DNA from: UMGS172 sp045578845
Lineage (GTDB): Bacteria; Bacillota; Clostridia; Oscillospirales; Acutalibacteraceae
NCBI GenBank assembly: GCA_045578845.1
Contig: JAZNLA010000029.1
Span: forward strand, 1-21,050
DNA length: 21,050 nt
Reading direction: 5' to 3'
Part shown: piece by piece, positions 12,275 through 20,069 of the stretch
How the letters are laid out: each line of letters begins with the position of its first letter
Position numbering within the stretch: position 1 is the first letter of the stretch
Made by a program: the position numbers and the translations under genes
Notes under the pieces: model-generated
Databases searched by the model: none
The model's input: the letters and a program-made list of their open reading frames with translations, nothing else
Told to the model about the DNA's origin: nothing

Positions 12275-14214
12275 TCTTTATTTTTGTTTTTCCTAAGTGC
12301 GGTGAATGCGACAAAGCAAAGAATGATTATGCCGAAGAGTACCATACTTCCGATACCTAGAGCCCAAGCAGGCATAAATGTAAGGAATTTGGAAAGGTCA
12401 ATCATGTCGCTTATACCTGTTATTGCCAAAACTGCGAGCAAAAGACCGACTATGCCTTCGCCGGCTATCATACCCGAACTGAAGAGTATACCGTTGTTGA
12501 CGGCAACCTTTTTACGGTCTTCGTTTTTGATTTTATTATAGAAGAAACGAATGATACCGCCGACCATAATGCAGGCATTAAGTTGAACAGGCAGATAAAT
12601 ACCGATTGCAATCGGCAAAACGGGAAGTCCTAAAATTTCGATAACAACGGAGATGAATACACCGACAAGGATAAGTCCCCAAGGGAGATTGCCGTTCATA
12701 ATGCCTTCGACAACCATTTTCATAAGGGTTGCCTGAGGTGCGGTGATTTCTTTAGTACCAAATCCCCAAGCCGAGTCCAAAAGATAAAGGGTTGCACCGA
12801 TAGCCAAAGCGGCGGCAACAACGCCGATAATCTCGCCGATTTGTTGCTTTCTGGGTGTGGCACCGAGAAAATAGCCTGTTTTAAGGTCTTGCGAAGTGTC
12901 GCCTGCAATAGCGGCAACAATACAGATTATAGAACCTATGGCAATAGCCGCCTGCATACCGTGAGCACCTGCATCACCTGTAAGTTTGAGGATAAGTGTT
13001 GCGATAAGCAGTGTGGCAATAGCCATGCCCGAAACAGGGTTGTTACTGCTGCCTACAAGTCCGACCATACGTGAGGAAACGGTTGCAAAGAAGAAACCGA
13101 AAATTACTACTATAAAAGCACCTAACAATGATACGGGAATTGCGGGAACAAGCCAAACGGCAAGGGTGAGAATTAAAATAGCAATTAGAACTATTTTTAT
13201 ATTTATATCCTTTTCGGTACGGGAAGTGCCGGCAGTACCTGCACTTGATGAAAGTCCTTTGATAGAACCTGCGAATGTGCGGATAATCAAAGGCAACGAT
13301 TTTGCAAGGCTTATAATTCCGCCTGCCGCCAGAGCACCTGCACCGATGTAGCGAATGTATGTGCCCCAAACACCGCCTGCACCGCTTTCTGCAAAAACTT
13401 CGGCAACGGTTTTACCGCTTGCTAAAGCCGAAACATAGTCACCGCCGAAAAGTACCATAATGGGAATAAGTACAACCCAACTTAAAATACCGCCGGCAAA
13501 CATGTAGGAAGAAATTTTAGGTCCGCAGATGTAACCAACGCTCATTACGGCAGGGTAAATTTGTGTGCCGATTGAAGCGGGGTAAAGACGGGGACCGGTT
13601 ACAGATGCTTCACCGGGAACAATTTTAAGTCCGTCAATGATAAACTTAAATGCGGCGGCAAAACCCATACCTGCAAAGACCGATGACGCCTTAGACCCGC
13701 CTTCTTCACCTGCGAGCATAACCTCGGCACAGGCTTGTCCTTCGGGGTAGGGCAAAATGCCGTGTTCACGTACAATAAGTGCGTTGCGAAGGGGTATCAT
13801 AAAAAATACGCCCAAAAGACCGCCTAAAAGTGCAATTACCGTAATGGAAATTAAACTCGGCGTTTCCATGATAGCCTTGCCGGTTGCGGGGTCAATTTCT
13901 TTTGCCCACAAAAAGAGTGCGGGCAGAGTGAAGATTGCACCTGCGGCAAGCGACTCACCTGCTGAGCCTATGGTTTGCACCATATTGCTTTCGAGTATAG
14001 AATTTTTGCGTAAAATTACGCGGATAACGCCCATGGCGATAACGGCGGCAGGGATAGATGCCGAAACCGTCATACCTACTCTGAGCCCCAAATAGGCGTT
14101 GGCGGCACCGAATATAACCGACAAAAGTATACCCATTATTATCGACGTAACGGTAAGTTCGGGGGTAACCTTTTCAGCCGGAATATACGGCTTAAAGTTT
14201 TTATCATTTTTCAT
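12271..14214 (-). CDS. OPT-family oligopeptide transporter
   Basis: 647 residues, about 14-16 transmembrane segments. Marks of the prokaryotic OPT group are AANAYLGLRVGMTVSASIPA near residue 38, LPYPEGQACAEVMLAGEEGG near residue 155, SSNNPVSGM near 390 and GDTSQDLKTGYFLGATPRKQ near 440. OPT proteins take up oligopeptides or metal-ligand complexes by proton symport in the cytoplasmic membrane. AGGAG at 14220-14224 is 5 bases from the ATG, and just upstream lies a small hairpin (14229-14243). Its 3' end overlaps the PqqD-like gene by 4 bases, and the cytosolic dipeptidase pepD lies 80 bases upstream in the same direction with no terminator between, which suggests import followed by hydrolysis of small peptides. 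Confidence 0.92.
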   Translation of the reverse strand: MKNDKNFKPYIPAEKVTPELTVTSIIMGILLSVIFGAANAYLGLRVGMTVSASIPAAVIAMGVIRVILRKNSILESNMVQTIGSAGESLAAGAIFTLPALFLWAKEIDPATGKAIMETPSLISITVIALLGGLLGVFFMIPLRNALIVREHGILPYPEGQACAEVMLAGEEGGSKASSVFAGMGFAAAFKFIIDGLKIVPGEASVTGPRLYPASIGTQIYPAVMSVGYICGPKISSYMFAGGILSWVVLIPIMVLFGGDYVSALASGKTVAEVFAESGAGGVWGTYIRYIGAGALAAGGIISLAKSLPLIIRTFAGSIKGLSSSAGTAGTSRTEKDINIKIVLIAILILTLAVWLVPAIPVSLLGAFIVVIFGFFFATVSSRMVGLVGSSNNPVSGMAIATLLIATLILKLTGDAGAHGMQAAIAIGSIICIVAAIAGDTSQDLKTGYFLGATPRKQQIGEIIGVVAAALAIGATLYLLDSAWGFGTKEITAPQATLMKMVVEGIMNGNLPWGLILVGVFISVVIEILGLPVLPIAIGIYLPVQLNACIMVGGIIRFFYNKIKNEDRKKVAVNNGILFSSGMIAGEGIVGLLLAVLAITGISDMIDLSKFLTFMPAWALGIGSMVLFGIIILCFVAFTALRKNKNKE

Positions 14215-14228
14215 AACTACTCCTAACC

Positions 14229-14243
14229 GTCGGCTTGGCCGAC
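14229..14243 (-). promoter_or_regulatory. Small hairpin immediately upstream of the OPT ribosome binding site
   Basis: GTCGGC (14229-14234) and GCCGAC (14238-14243) pair perfectly around 3 bases, ending 5 bases before the AGGAG. It could tune translation of the transporter or act as a processing site between pepD and OPT; no U-tract follows on the minus strand, so it is not an intrinsic terminator. Confidence 0.4.
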
Positions 14244-14294
14244 ATAAAAATACATATTATTTTACCATATGTTGACCAATTATGCAACAGATTA

Positions 14295-15728
14295 TTATTG
14301 GCATTTTTCCAATATTTCGGTTAGTAATTTGTATATTTTGGCGGCAGAACTTACCGACAGCCGTTCGTTTACGGTATGTGCGTCGAAAATATCGGGACCT
14401 ATGGCAATGCAGTCAAATTTCCTTATAGCGTCGGCAAATACGCCGCATTCGAGTCCTGCGTGGATGGCCTCAACCTTAGGGGTTTCGCCGAACAGGGTTT
14501 TATAGGTGTCAAGATAAATATCCCGCATTTTAGAAAGGCTGTTGAATTCCCACGGCGGATAGTGGCCTGCGGTTTTAATTACCGCATTTTCACCGAAATA
14601 GTCTTTGAGCGTGTTTTCTAAATTACTTAAACTTTTACGTTTGTTGCTTCTTAAAGCAAAGTAGAAGTATGCACTGCAAGTGTCCGCCTTCAAAACACCA
14701 AGGTTAAGGGAGGTTTCGACAAGACCGTCTATTTCTTCACTCATTTTAATAACGCCGTTGGGCATATTTAAAATTATATTTATCAGTTTTTTTGTCCAAT
14801 CATCGGTCAGAACGGACAAAGTTTTTTGATTTAGGTTCAATATTTCAAAATCAAAGTCGGGCTCAGTTTTTTGCAGTTTGCCTTGAAAATCTTTTAAAAC
14901 GGTTTGGCTTTCGGTTTTAAATTCGGTAAAATCTTCCGCCAAAACACGTATTTCACAAACATTAGGTATGGCGTTGCCTTTGTCACCGCCTGCAATACTT
15001 ATAAGTTTGAACGGGACATTCAGTGCATTTAAGTATTTTGCGGCGAGCAGGTTGGCGTTACTTCTGCCTTCGTTTATGCAAATTCCCGAATGACCGCCTT
15101 TAAGTCCCTTAAGTGTTACCGAAACTTCGGTGCCCGAAAAGAGTTCGCTTTCTAAAGCAAGCGTTGCGGCAAAGTCGCTTCCGCCTGCACACGAAATGGT
15201 GACGGCATCGCTTTCTTCCGAGTCAATATTTATCATGCGCTTTGCCGACAAAATATTCATGTCAAGTGCTATTGCACCTATTAGACCTACCTCTTCGTCG
15301 GTAGTGAAAACTGCCTCGATTTTCGGGTGCTTTAGAGTATTACTTGCCAAAATCGACAGAATAAAGGCGACGGCAATGCCGTTGTCGGCACCTAAGGTTG
15401 TGTTTTTGGCTTTTAAAAAATCACCGTCTAAAAAAAGTGATAAGCCGTCTTTTTCAAAATCTATAGTGCAGTCGGCCGTTTTTTGGCAGACCATGTCAAG
15501 GTGTCCCTGTAAAATTATCGGCTCGGCATTTTCGTAACCTGCTGTAGCATTTTTAAAGATAACAACATTATCGTTTTGGTCGCGGTGAAATTCAAGGGAA
15601 TGTTTTTTTGCAAATTCCACACAAAAATCGGCAATGCCTTTCATATTCCCCGAACCGTGGGGGATTGAACAAATATTTTCAAAAATTTCAAAAACCTTTT
15701 TCGGTTCTAAATTGGCACATACAGACAT
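14295..15728 (-). CDS. pepD: Aminoacyl-histidine dipeptidase (peptidase M20C, PepD)
   Basis: 477 residues, the usual length for PepD. The zinc-binding set is visible: His76 and Asp78 in QGHLDMV, Asp115 in TLGADNGIAVA (bridging ligand), Glu145-Glu146 in TTDEEVG (catalytic base and ligand), and His451 in FDAHTVNE. It is a cytosolic di-zinc dipeptidase with a central lid/dimerisation domain (about 190-380) that hydrolyses Xaa-His and other dipeptides. GGAGG at 15736-15740, 7 bases before the ATG, and a promoter at 15758-15786 define the start. It is the first gene of the block pepD-OPT-pqqD-like, consistent with feeding imported peptides into amino acid pools. Confidence 0.93.
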   Translation of the reverse strand: MSVCANLEPKKVFEIFENICSIPHGSGNMKGIADFCVEFAKKHSLEFHRDQNDNVVIFKNATAGYENAEPIILQGHLDMVCQKTADCTIDFEKDGLSLFLDGDFLKAKNTTLGADNGIAVAFILSILASNTLKHPKIEAVFTTDEEVGLIGAIALDMNILSAKRMINIDSEESDAVTISCAGGSDFAATLALESELFSGTEVSVTLKGLKGGHSGICINEGRSNANLLAAKYLNALNVPFKLISIAGGDKGNAIPNVCEIRVLAEDFTEFKTESQTVLKDFQGKLQKTEPDFDFEILNLNQKTLSVLTDDWTKKLINIILNMPNGVIKMSEEIDGLVETSLNLGVLKADTCSAYFYFALRSNKRKSLSNLENTLKDYFGENAVIKTAGHYPPWEFNSLSKMRDIYLDTYKTLFGETPKVEAIHAGLECGVFADAIRKFDCIAIGPDIFDAHTVNERLSVSSAAKIYKLLTEILEKCQ

Positions 15729-15757
15729 AAAAAAACCTCCAAGATACAGTTATATAT

Positions 15758-15786
15758 AATATAACACATAAATACAGTATTTACAA
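15758..15786 (-). promoter_or_regulatory. Promoter of pepD
   Basis: On the minus strand TTGTAA (15781-15786), 17 bases, TATATT (15758-15763), 29 bases before the ATG. The -35 is identical to that of the metG promoter. Confidence 0.6.
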
Positions 15787-15798
15787 ATGGTTTTTAAA

Positions 15799-15825
15799 AA
15801 AGCAACGGTACAATACTGTTGCTTT
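15799..15825 (-). terminator. Hairpin with minus-strand U-tract upstream of pepD
   Basis: AAAGCAACGGTA (15799-15810) pairs with TACTGTTGCTTT (15814-15825) with one G-U pair and a 3-base loop. Read on the minus strand it is followed by a T-run (15795-15801 region), so it can stop read-through from galM. It sits just upstream of the pepD -35. Confidence 0.6.
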
Positions 15826-15910
15826 AAGTTTCATGCCATAGATTAGTTATTTGGATATTCTTATTTTTAGCGTATTCTACCAGTTTACTTGTGTTGCTTG
15901 GAAAAGAAAA

Positions 15911-15939
15911 AACTGACTTGAATTCATTTCAAATCAGTT
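15911..15939 (-). terminator. Terminator of the metG-tatD-galM operon
   Basis: AACTGA-C-TTGAA (15911-15922) pairs with TTCAA-A-TCAGTT (15928-15939) with one mismatch and a 5-base loop. On the minus strand a T-rich tract (TTTTTTCTTTTCC) follows, 54 bases past the galM stop. The plus strand also carries a T-run. Confidence 0.7.
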
Positions 15940-15992
15940 CTTTTTTGTTTTGAGTTCCTATCCGTTTTAAAAATGCATTACTCGGTAAAATT

Positions 15993-17030
15993 TTATCTTA
16001 CCGACAGCTTATAGGCTGTGGTGCGGCGGTAGATTTCGCCTTTTTTGAGAACGGGTGACGGGAAGTGTGCAAAGGTTGTCGAATTAGGGAAACCTTGAGT
16101 TTCAAGACAGATTGCCCCGTGTTTTGCGTAGGTAACACCATATTTGCCCTCTATAGGGTTCATTGCATTACCGGTGTAAATCTGAACACCCGGTTGGTCG
16201 GTGTAACAGGTCATTTCAATGCCGGTTTTATCACTGTATAGCACACCGAACTCGCGGTATCCGTTACCGCTTATAATAAAGTTATGGTCGATACCGCCCG
16301 CAACCTTTGCAGGGGTAAAGTCAGCAGTGATAGCCTTTTCTAAAATTGCAGGTTTTGAAAAATCAAAAGGAGTACCTCTTGTGGCTAAAATATTGCCGTT
16401 GGCAAGACAGTCGCCGTCGGTTTCACAGAATGCGGTAGAATCAAGTTTCAAAGAGTGCGAGAAAACGGTTGTGCCGCTTTTTGCACCGTTTAGGTTGAAA
16501 TAAGCATGATTGGTAAGATTGATTACGGTATCTTTATCGGAAATAGCGTAGTAATCAAGCGTCAGCGTGCCGTCTGCACTCAGCGAATAGGTCAGTTGAA
16601 CGTCCATGTTGCCGGGGTATCCTTCTTCGCCGTCTGCACTTAATCTGCTGAATTCGATTGTATGGGAATCAATATCCCTTACATCATAGAACTTATGGCT
16701 GAAACCTTCTTTTCCGCCATGCAAATGGTTAGGTCCGTTATTTATAAAAAGTTTAAACTCTTTGCCGTTCAGCGTAAATTTGCCTTTTTCAATTCGGTTT
16801 CCGAAACGGCCTATTAAGGCACCCATATAACCTGTATTGCCGGCATACTGTTCAACGCTGTCAAAACCCAACAGTACATCGGTTTCTTTGCCGTCACGGT
16901 CGGGACCGCTGAAACTGACAAGCGTAGCACCGAAATCGGTAATGTCGGCACTGTAGTCGCCGTTTTTAAGGTGGTAAAGTTTTGCTTCTTTTCCGTCGGG
17001 GGTTTTTCCAAATGGTGTGAACTTAATCAT
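15993..17030 (-). CDS. galM: Aldose 1-epimerase (galactose mutarotase)
   Basis: 345 residues, the usual family length. Conserved features are IGRFGNRIEKG near 73, NHLHGG (His102, His104), the catalytic acid in NLTNHAYFNL (His175), GGIDHNF near 246 and the catalytic base Glu310 in CLETQGFPN. It interconverts alpha and beta anomers of galactose or glucose in the cytoplasm, a housekeeping step before galactokinase. It is the last gene of the metG-tatD-galM operon, 13 bases after tatD; its GAGAGGCGG ribosome binding site spans that gap. No other galactose genes are nearby, so it may act generally on aldoses. Confidence 0.93.
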   Translation of the reverse strand: MIKFTPFGKTPDGKEAKLYHLKNGDYSADITDFGATLVSFSGPDRDGKETDVLLGFDSVEQYAGNTGYMGALIGRFGNRIEKGKFTLNGKEFKLFINNGPNHLHGGKEGFSHKFYDVRDIDSHTIEFSRLSADGEEGYPGNMDVQLTYSLSADGTLTLDYYAISDKDTVINLTNHAYFNLNGAKSGTTVFSHSLKLDSTAFCETDGDCLANGNILATRGTPFDFSKPAILEKAITADFTPAKVAGGIDHNFIISGNGYREFGVLYSDKTGIEMTCYTDQPGVQIYTGNAMNPIEGKYGVTYAKHGAICLETQGFPNSTTFAHFPSPVLKKGEIYRRTTAYKLSVR

Positions 17031-17043
17031 GCTTTTCCGCCTC

Positions 17044-17847
17044 TCATATTTTTAATTTGTCACCAAAAAGCCTTACAGAGTTTTCGGCGGCAGTTTTTAA
17101 TACTGTTTCGGTTGATATATTCTTTATTTCGGCAATTCTTTCTGCCGTATAAATTATAAGTGCAGAGTTGCACTGTTTACCTCTAAAGGGAACGGGTGCC
17201 AAATAGGGTGCATCGGTTTCGAGCAGGATATTTTCCATAGGTATACTTTCTGCAATTTCGACGAGTTTGCGGGCGTTTTTAAAGGTTATAACACCGCCAA
17301 TACCTATAAAAAGTCCTAAATCGACATATTGCAGGGCGAGTTCTTTACTGCCCGAAAAACAGTGAACAACACCTTTCGGTCTTAATTTTTTCACAATATC
17401 AAATGTGTCACCGTGTGCATCGCGGTCGTGAATTATAACGGGCAGCCCAAGTTCGTCAGCGACCTCACACTGACCGTAAAAGACCTCAATTTGCTGTGCT
17501 TTTTTATCGGTGCTGTAGTGATAATCAAGACCGATTTCTCCTATAGCCACAACCGAACTATGTTGGGAAAGTCTTTTTAGTCCCTCGCGGTCTAAGGTTT
17601 TTCCGTAACGGTCAACCGATTCGGGGTGAACGCCTACGGCACTAAGAAAAAGGCTGTTGTTTTCTGCCATTTTTAAGATATTTTCAGCAGAATTTTCAAG
17701 GTCAACGGCGTTATTTATTATCCTTTTAACGCCATAGTTACTCATGCTGTCGGTTATCTCACCTATATTTTCACAAAATGAGTCATCGTCATAGTGTGCG
17801 TGGGTGTCGATAATGGGAAATGGCAGTTTAGGTAAATTTTCAAACAT
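17044..17847 (-). CDS. tatD: TatD-family metal-dependent hydrolase/DNase
   Basis: 267 residues with the amidohydrolase TIM-barrel pattern. Metal ligands are all present: His16 and His18 in DTHAHYD, Glu104 in GEIGLDYHY, His140 in VIIHDRDA, His162 in VHCFSG and Asp212 in LETDAPYL. TatD proteins are magnesium-dependent 3'-5' exonucleases implicated in DNA repair and turnover; in Firmicutes the gene (also called yabD) classically lies after metG, as here. Its ATG shares one base with the metG stop (TAATG), implying translational coupling. Confidence 0.93.
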   Translation of the reverse strand: MFENLPKLPFPIIDTHAHYDDDSFCENIGEITDSMSNYGVKRIINNAVDLENSAENILKMAENNSLFLSAVGVHPESVDRYGKTLDREGLKRLSQHSSVVAIGEIGLDYHYSTDKKAQQIEVFYGQCEVADELGLPVIIHDRDAHGDTFDIVKKLRPKGVVHCFSGSKELALQYVDLGLFIGIGGVITFKNARKLVEIAESIPMENILLETDAPYLAPVPFRGKQCNSALIIYTAERIAEIKNISTETVLKTAAENSVRLFGDKLKI

Positions 17848-19778
17848 TATCTTATTCTGCTGCCCTTAGGAATATCATCGACGAACAGCACTTTAACATC
17901 TTCACCGCAGTCGGCGGCAAGTATCATACCTGCCGACTCAACGCCGCAAAGTTTGGCGGGTTTTAGGTTGGCAACAATTATGACTGTGCGGCCTATCAGG
18001 TCATCAGGTGAATACCAAGGTGCAATACCCGATGCAACGGTGCGGTCGGTACCGCTTCCGTCGTCAAGGGTAAGTTTAAGCAGTTTTTTAGATTTCTTTA
18101 CCGGCTCGCAGGTCTTGATTTTAGCAGTGCGAAGTTCTACTTTTGAAAAATCGTCAATAGAAATTTCGGCTAAGGAAACAACGTTTTCAGGGGCATTTTC
18201 TTCTTTTAAGGACTCTGCCTGTTTTGCTTGTTCCTCGGCAATTTCCGCTAAAATCTTTTCGACGTCAATCCTTGCAAATAACGGTGCACCTTCGCCTACC
18301 GTAAAGGTTTCGGTTAAGCCGAAATCAAGATTATCGTCTGCGGTTTTAATTTGAGCGGTGATTTTTTCGGAACATTCGGGGCAAATCGGGAAAATAAGTG
18401 CTGCCAAAAGACGGATGTTTTCGAGCAGGTTATACATAACCGCTTCCAAACGGTCTTTTTTGTCTTCGTCTTTTGCAAGTGCCCACGGCATGGTTTCGTC
18501 GATATACTTATTGCAACGCCTTGCGAGGTTCATTACGGTATCGCAAGCATCGGCATTTTTGTATGTGTCCATAAGGTCAAGATACTTTTTGACGGTATCT
18601 AACGACACCTGTTTTAATTCTTTGTCGAACTCATCAAAATCACATGACGGTTTATTTACGGTACCGCCGAAATATTTGTTGGTCATGGCAACGGTGCGGT
18701 TTACAAGGTTGCCTAATGTGTTGGCAAGGTCAGTGTTATACTTATTGATAAAGTTTTCGTAGGTTATAATGCCGTCTTGTGCAAATGGCATTTCTGAAAG
18801 CAGATAGTATCTAACTGCGTCGGCACCGAAACGCTTTACCATATCGTCGGCATAAATAACGTTGCCTTTTGACTTACTCATTTTATCCTCACCCGACAAG
18901 AGCCAAGGGTGACCGAGTACCTGTTTAGGCAACGGCAGGTCTAAAGCCATAAGAATAATAGGCCAGTAAATTGTGTGGAAACGGACAATATCCTTGCCGA
19001 TAACGTGTAAATCGGCAGGCCATAATTTATCGAATTGTTCTGTACTGCCGTCGGGGTTATATCCTATACCTGTAATGTAATTTGAAAGTGCGTCAAGCCA
19101 AACATATATAACGTGCTTGTCGTCAAATTCAACGGGGATACCCCATTTAAACGAGGTGCGTGAAACGCAAAGGTCGGCAAGACCCGGTTTTATAAAGTTG
19201 TTTACCATTTCCGCTTTTCTTGAGGCGGGTTGGAAAAAGTCGGGGTTATTGTCATAATACTCAACCAATTTATCTTGGTATTTGCTCAATTTTAAAAAGT
19301 ATGCTTCTTCTTTTGCATCAATACAATCTCTTCCGCAGTCGGGGCACTTGCCGTTTACAAGTTGCGACTGTGTGAAGAATGACTCGCAGGGCACACAGTA
19401 TTTGCCCTCATATTCTGACTTATAAATATCGCCTTTTTCGTAAAGTTTTTTGAATATCTTTTTGACGGCGTCCTCATGGTCCAAATCGGTTGTGCGGATA
19501 AAACGGTCGTATGTGACATTTAAACAGTCCCAAACCGATTTGATTTCACCTGCAACATTGTCAACCAACTCTTTAGGTGACAGACCGATTTCTTTGGCGT
19601 TTTCTTCTATTTTCTGACCGTGTTCGTCAGAGCCGGTGAGGAAATGTACATCAAACCCGCGTTTACGTTTGTAGCGGGCAATCATATCGGCGAGAACAAT
19701 GTCGTAAGAGTTGCCGATATGCGGTTTTTTCGAGGCGTATGCTATTGCCGTTGTCAAATAAAATTTTTGATTTTCCAT
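17847..19778 (-). CDS. metG: Methionyl-tRNA synthetase with C-terminal tRNA-binding domain
   Basis: 643 residues from the ATG at 19778, which follows AGGCAGGT; a longer in-frame start at 19838 would place the start at the promoter and lacks a site, so it is rejected. Residues 19-23 (PHIGN) and 299-303 (KMSKS) are the class I signatures; C128-x2-C131 and C145-x2-C148 form a zinc knuckle. The anticodon-binding helical domain spans about 350-520, and the last 105 residues (FSKVELRTAKIKTCEPV, VASGIAPWYSP, ILAAD) are a Trbp111/Arc1p-type OB-fold that increases tRNA affinity and dimerises the enzyme. It charges tRNA-Met. First gene of the metG-tatD-galM operon. No T-box features are seen in the roughly 60-base leader. 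Confidence 0.95.
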   Translation of the reverse strand: MENQKFYLTTAIAYASKKPHIGNSYDIVLADMIARYKRKRGFDVHFLTGSDEHGQKIEENAKEIGLSPKELVDNVAGEIKSVWDCLNVTYDRFIRTTDLDHEDAVKKIFKKLYEKGDIYKSEYEGKYCVPCESFFTQSQLVNGKCPDCGRDCIDAKEEAYFLKLSKYQDKLVEYYDNNPDFFQPASRKAEMVNNFIKPGLADLCVSRTSFKWGIPVEFDDKHVIYVWLDALSNYITGIGYNPDGSTEQFDKLWPADLHVIGKDIVRFHTIYWPIILMALDLPLPKQVLGHPWLLSGEDKMSKSKGNVIYADDMVKRFGADAVRYYLLSEMPFAQDGIITYENFINKYNTDLANTLGNLVNRTVAMTNKYFGGTVNKPSCDFDEFDKELKQVSLDTVKKYLDLMDTYKNADACDTVMNLARRCNKYIDETMPWALAKDEDKKDRLEAVMYNLLENIRLLAALIFPICPECSEKITAQIKTADDNLDFGLTETFTVGEGAPLFARIDVEKILAEIAEEQAKQAESLKEENAPENVVSLAEISIDDFSKVELRTAKIKTCEPVKKSKKLLKLTLDDGSGTDRTVASGIAPWYSPDDLIGRTVIIVANLKPAKLCGVESAGMILAADCGEDVKVLFVDDIPKGSRIR

Positions 19779-19843
19779 AAAAATACCTGCCTTTGTGCCA
19801 ATGATACACATATATTTGCACCTTATGAAAGTGCTCATTTAGT

Positions 19844-19872
19844 ATTCTACCACCTTTTTTTGAAATTTACAA
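19844..19872 (-). promoter_or_regulatory. Promoter of the metG operon
   Basis: On the minus strand TTGTAA (19867-19872), 17 bases, TAGAAT (19844-19849), about 66 bases before the metG ATG. On the plus strand the overlapping TTGAAA (19860-19865), 18 bases, TATAAT (19884-19889) could be a second, divergent promoter toward guaA, about 180 bases upstream of that gene. Confidence 0.6.
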
Positions 19873-19977
19873 GTGGTAAGCGGTATAATTTGAAATTAAA
19901 CAAGTGAAAGTTATACAGTTTTAAAAAGGGGGTTAAAATCGCACAGAAAATTTTTACAAATTAACTATATTTTTTTG

Positions 19978-20028
19978 CAAATTTTCAATGAAATTTTGAT
20001 AGACAAACGACGATTAGTGTGATATATT
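19978..20028 (+). promoter_or_regulatory. guaA promoter with upstream imperfect palindrome
   Basis: TAGACA (20000-20005), 17 bases, TATATT (20023-20028) gives a leader of about 35 bases, too short for a purine riboswitch. Immediately upstream CAAATTTTC-AAT-GAAATTTTG (19978-19998) is a near-palindrome with a single mismatched pair; it may be an operator or an AT-rich UP element. Confidence 0.55.
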
Positions 20029-20069
20029 ATTTTTATAAAAAACCCCGATTTTAGATTGGAGGAACATAT

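Noticed and set aside
19779..19838. Longer start for metG (20 extra residues)
   Set aside because: The extension begins at the likely transcription start, has no ribosome binding site and does not match the usual MetRS N-terminus, which starts close to KFYLTTAI.
19800..19850. T-box or SAM riboswitch upstream of metG
   Set aside because: The leader is only about 60 bases and lacks the T-box TGGNACCGCG-type motif and any large stem set.
20029..20069. Purine riboswitch in front of guaA
   Set aside because: The leader from the proximal promoter is about 35 bases, far too short for the aptamer, and the conserved loop sequences are absent.
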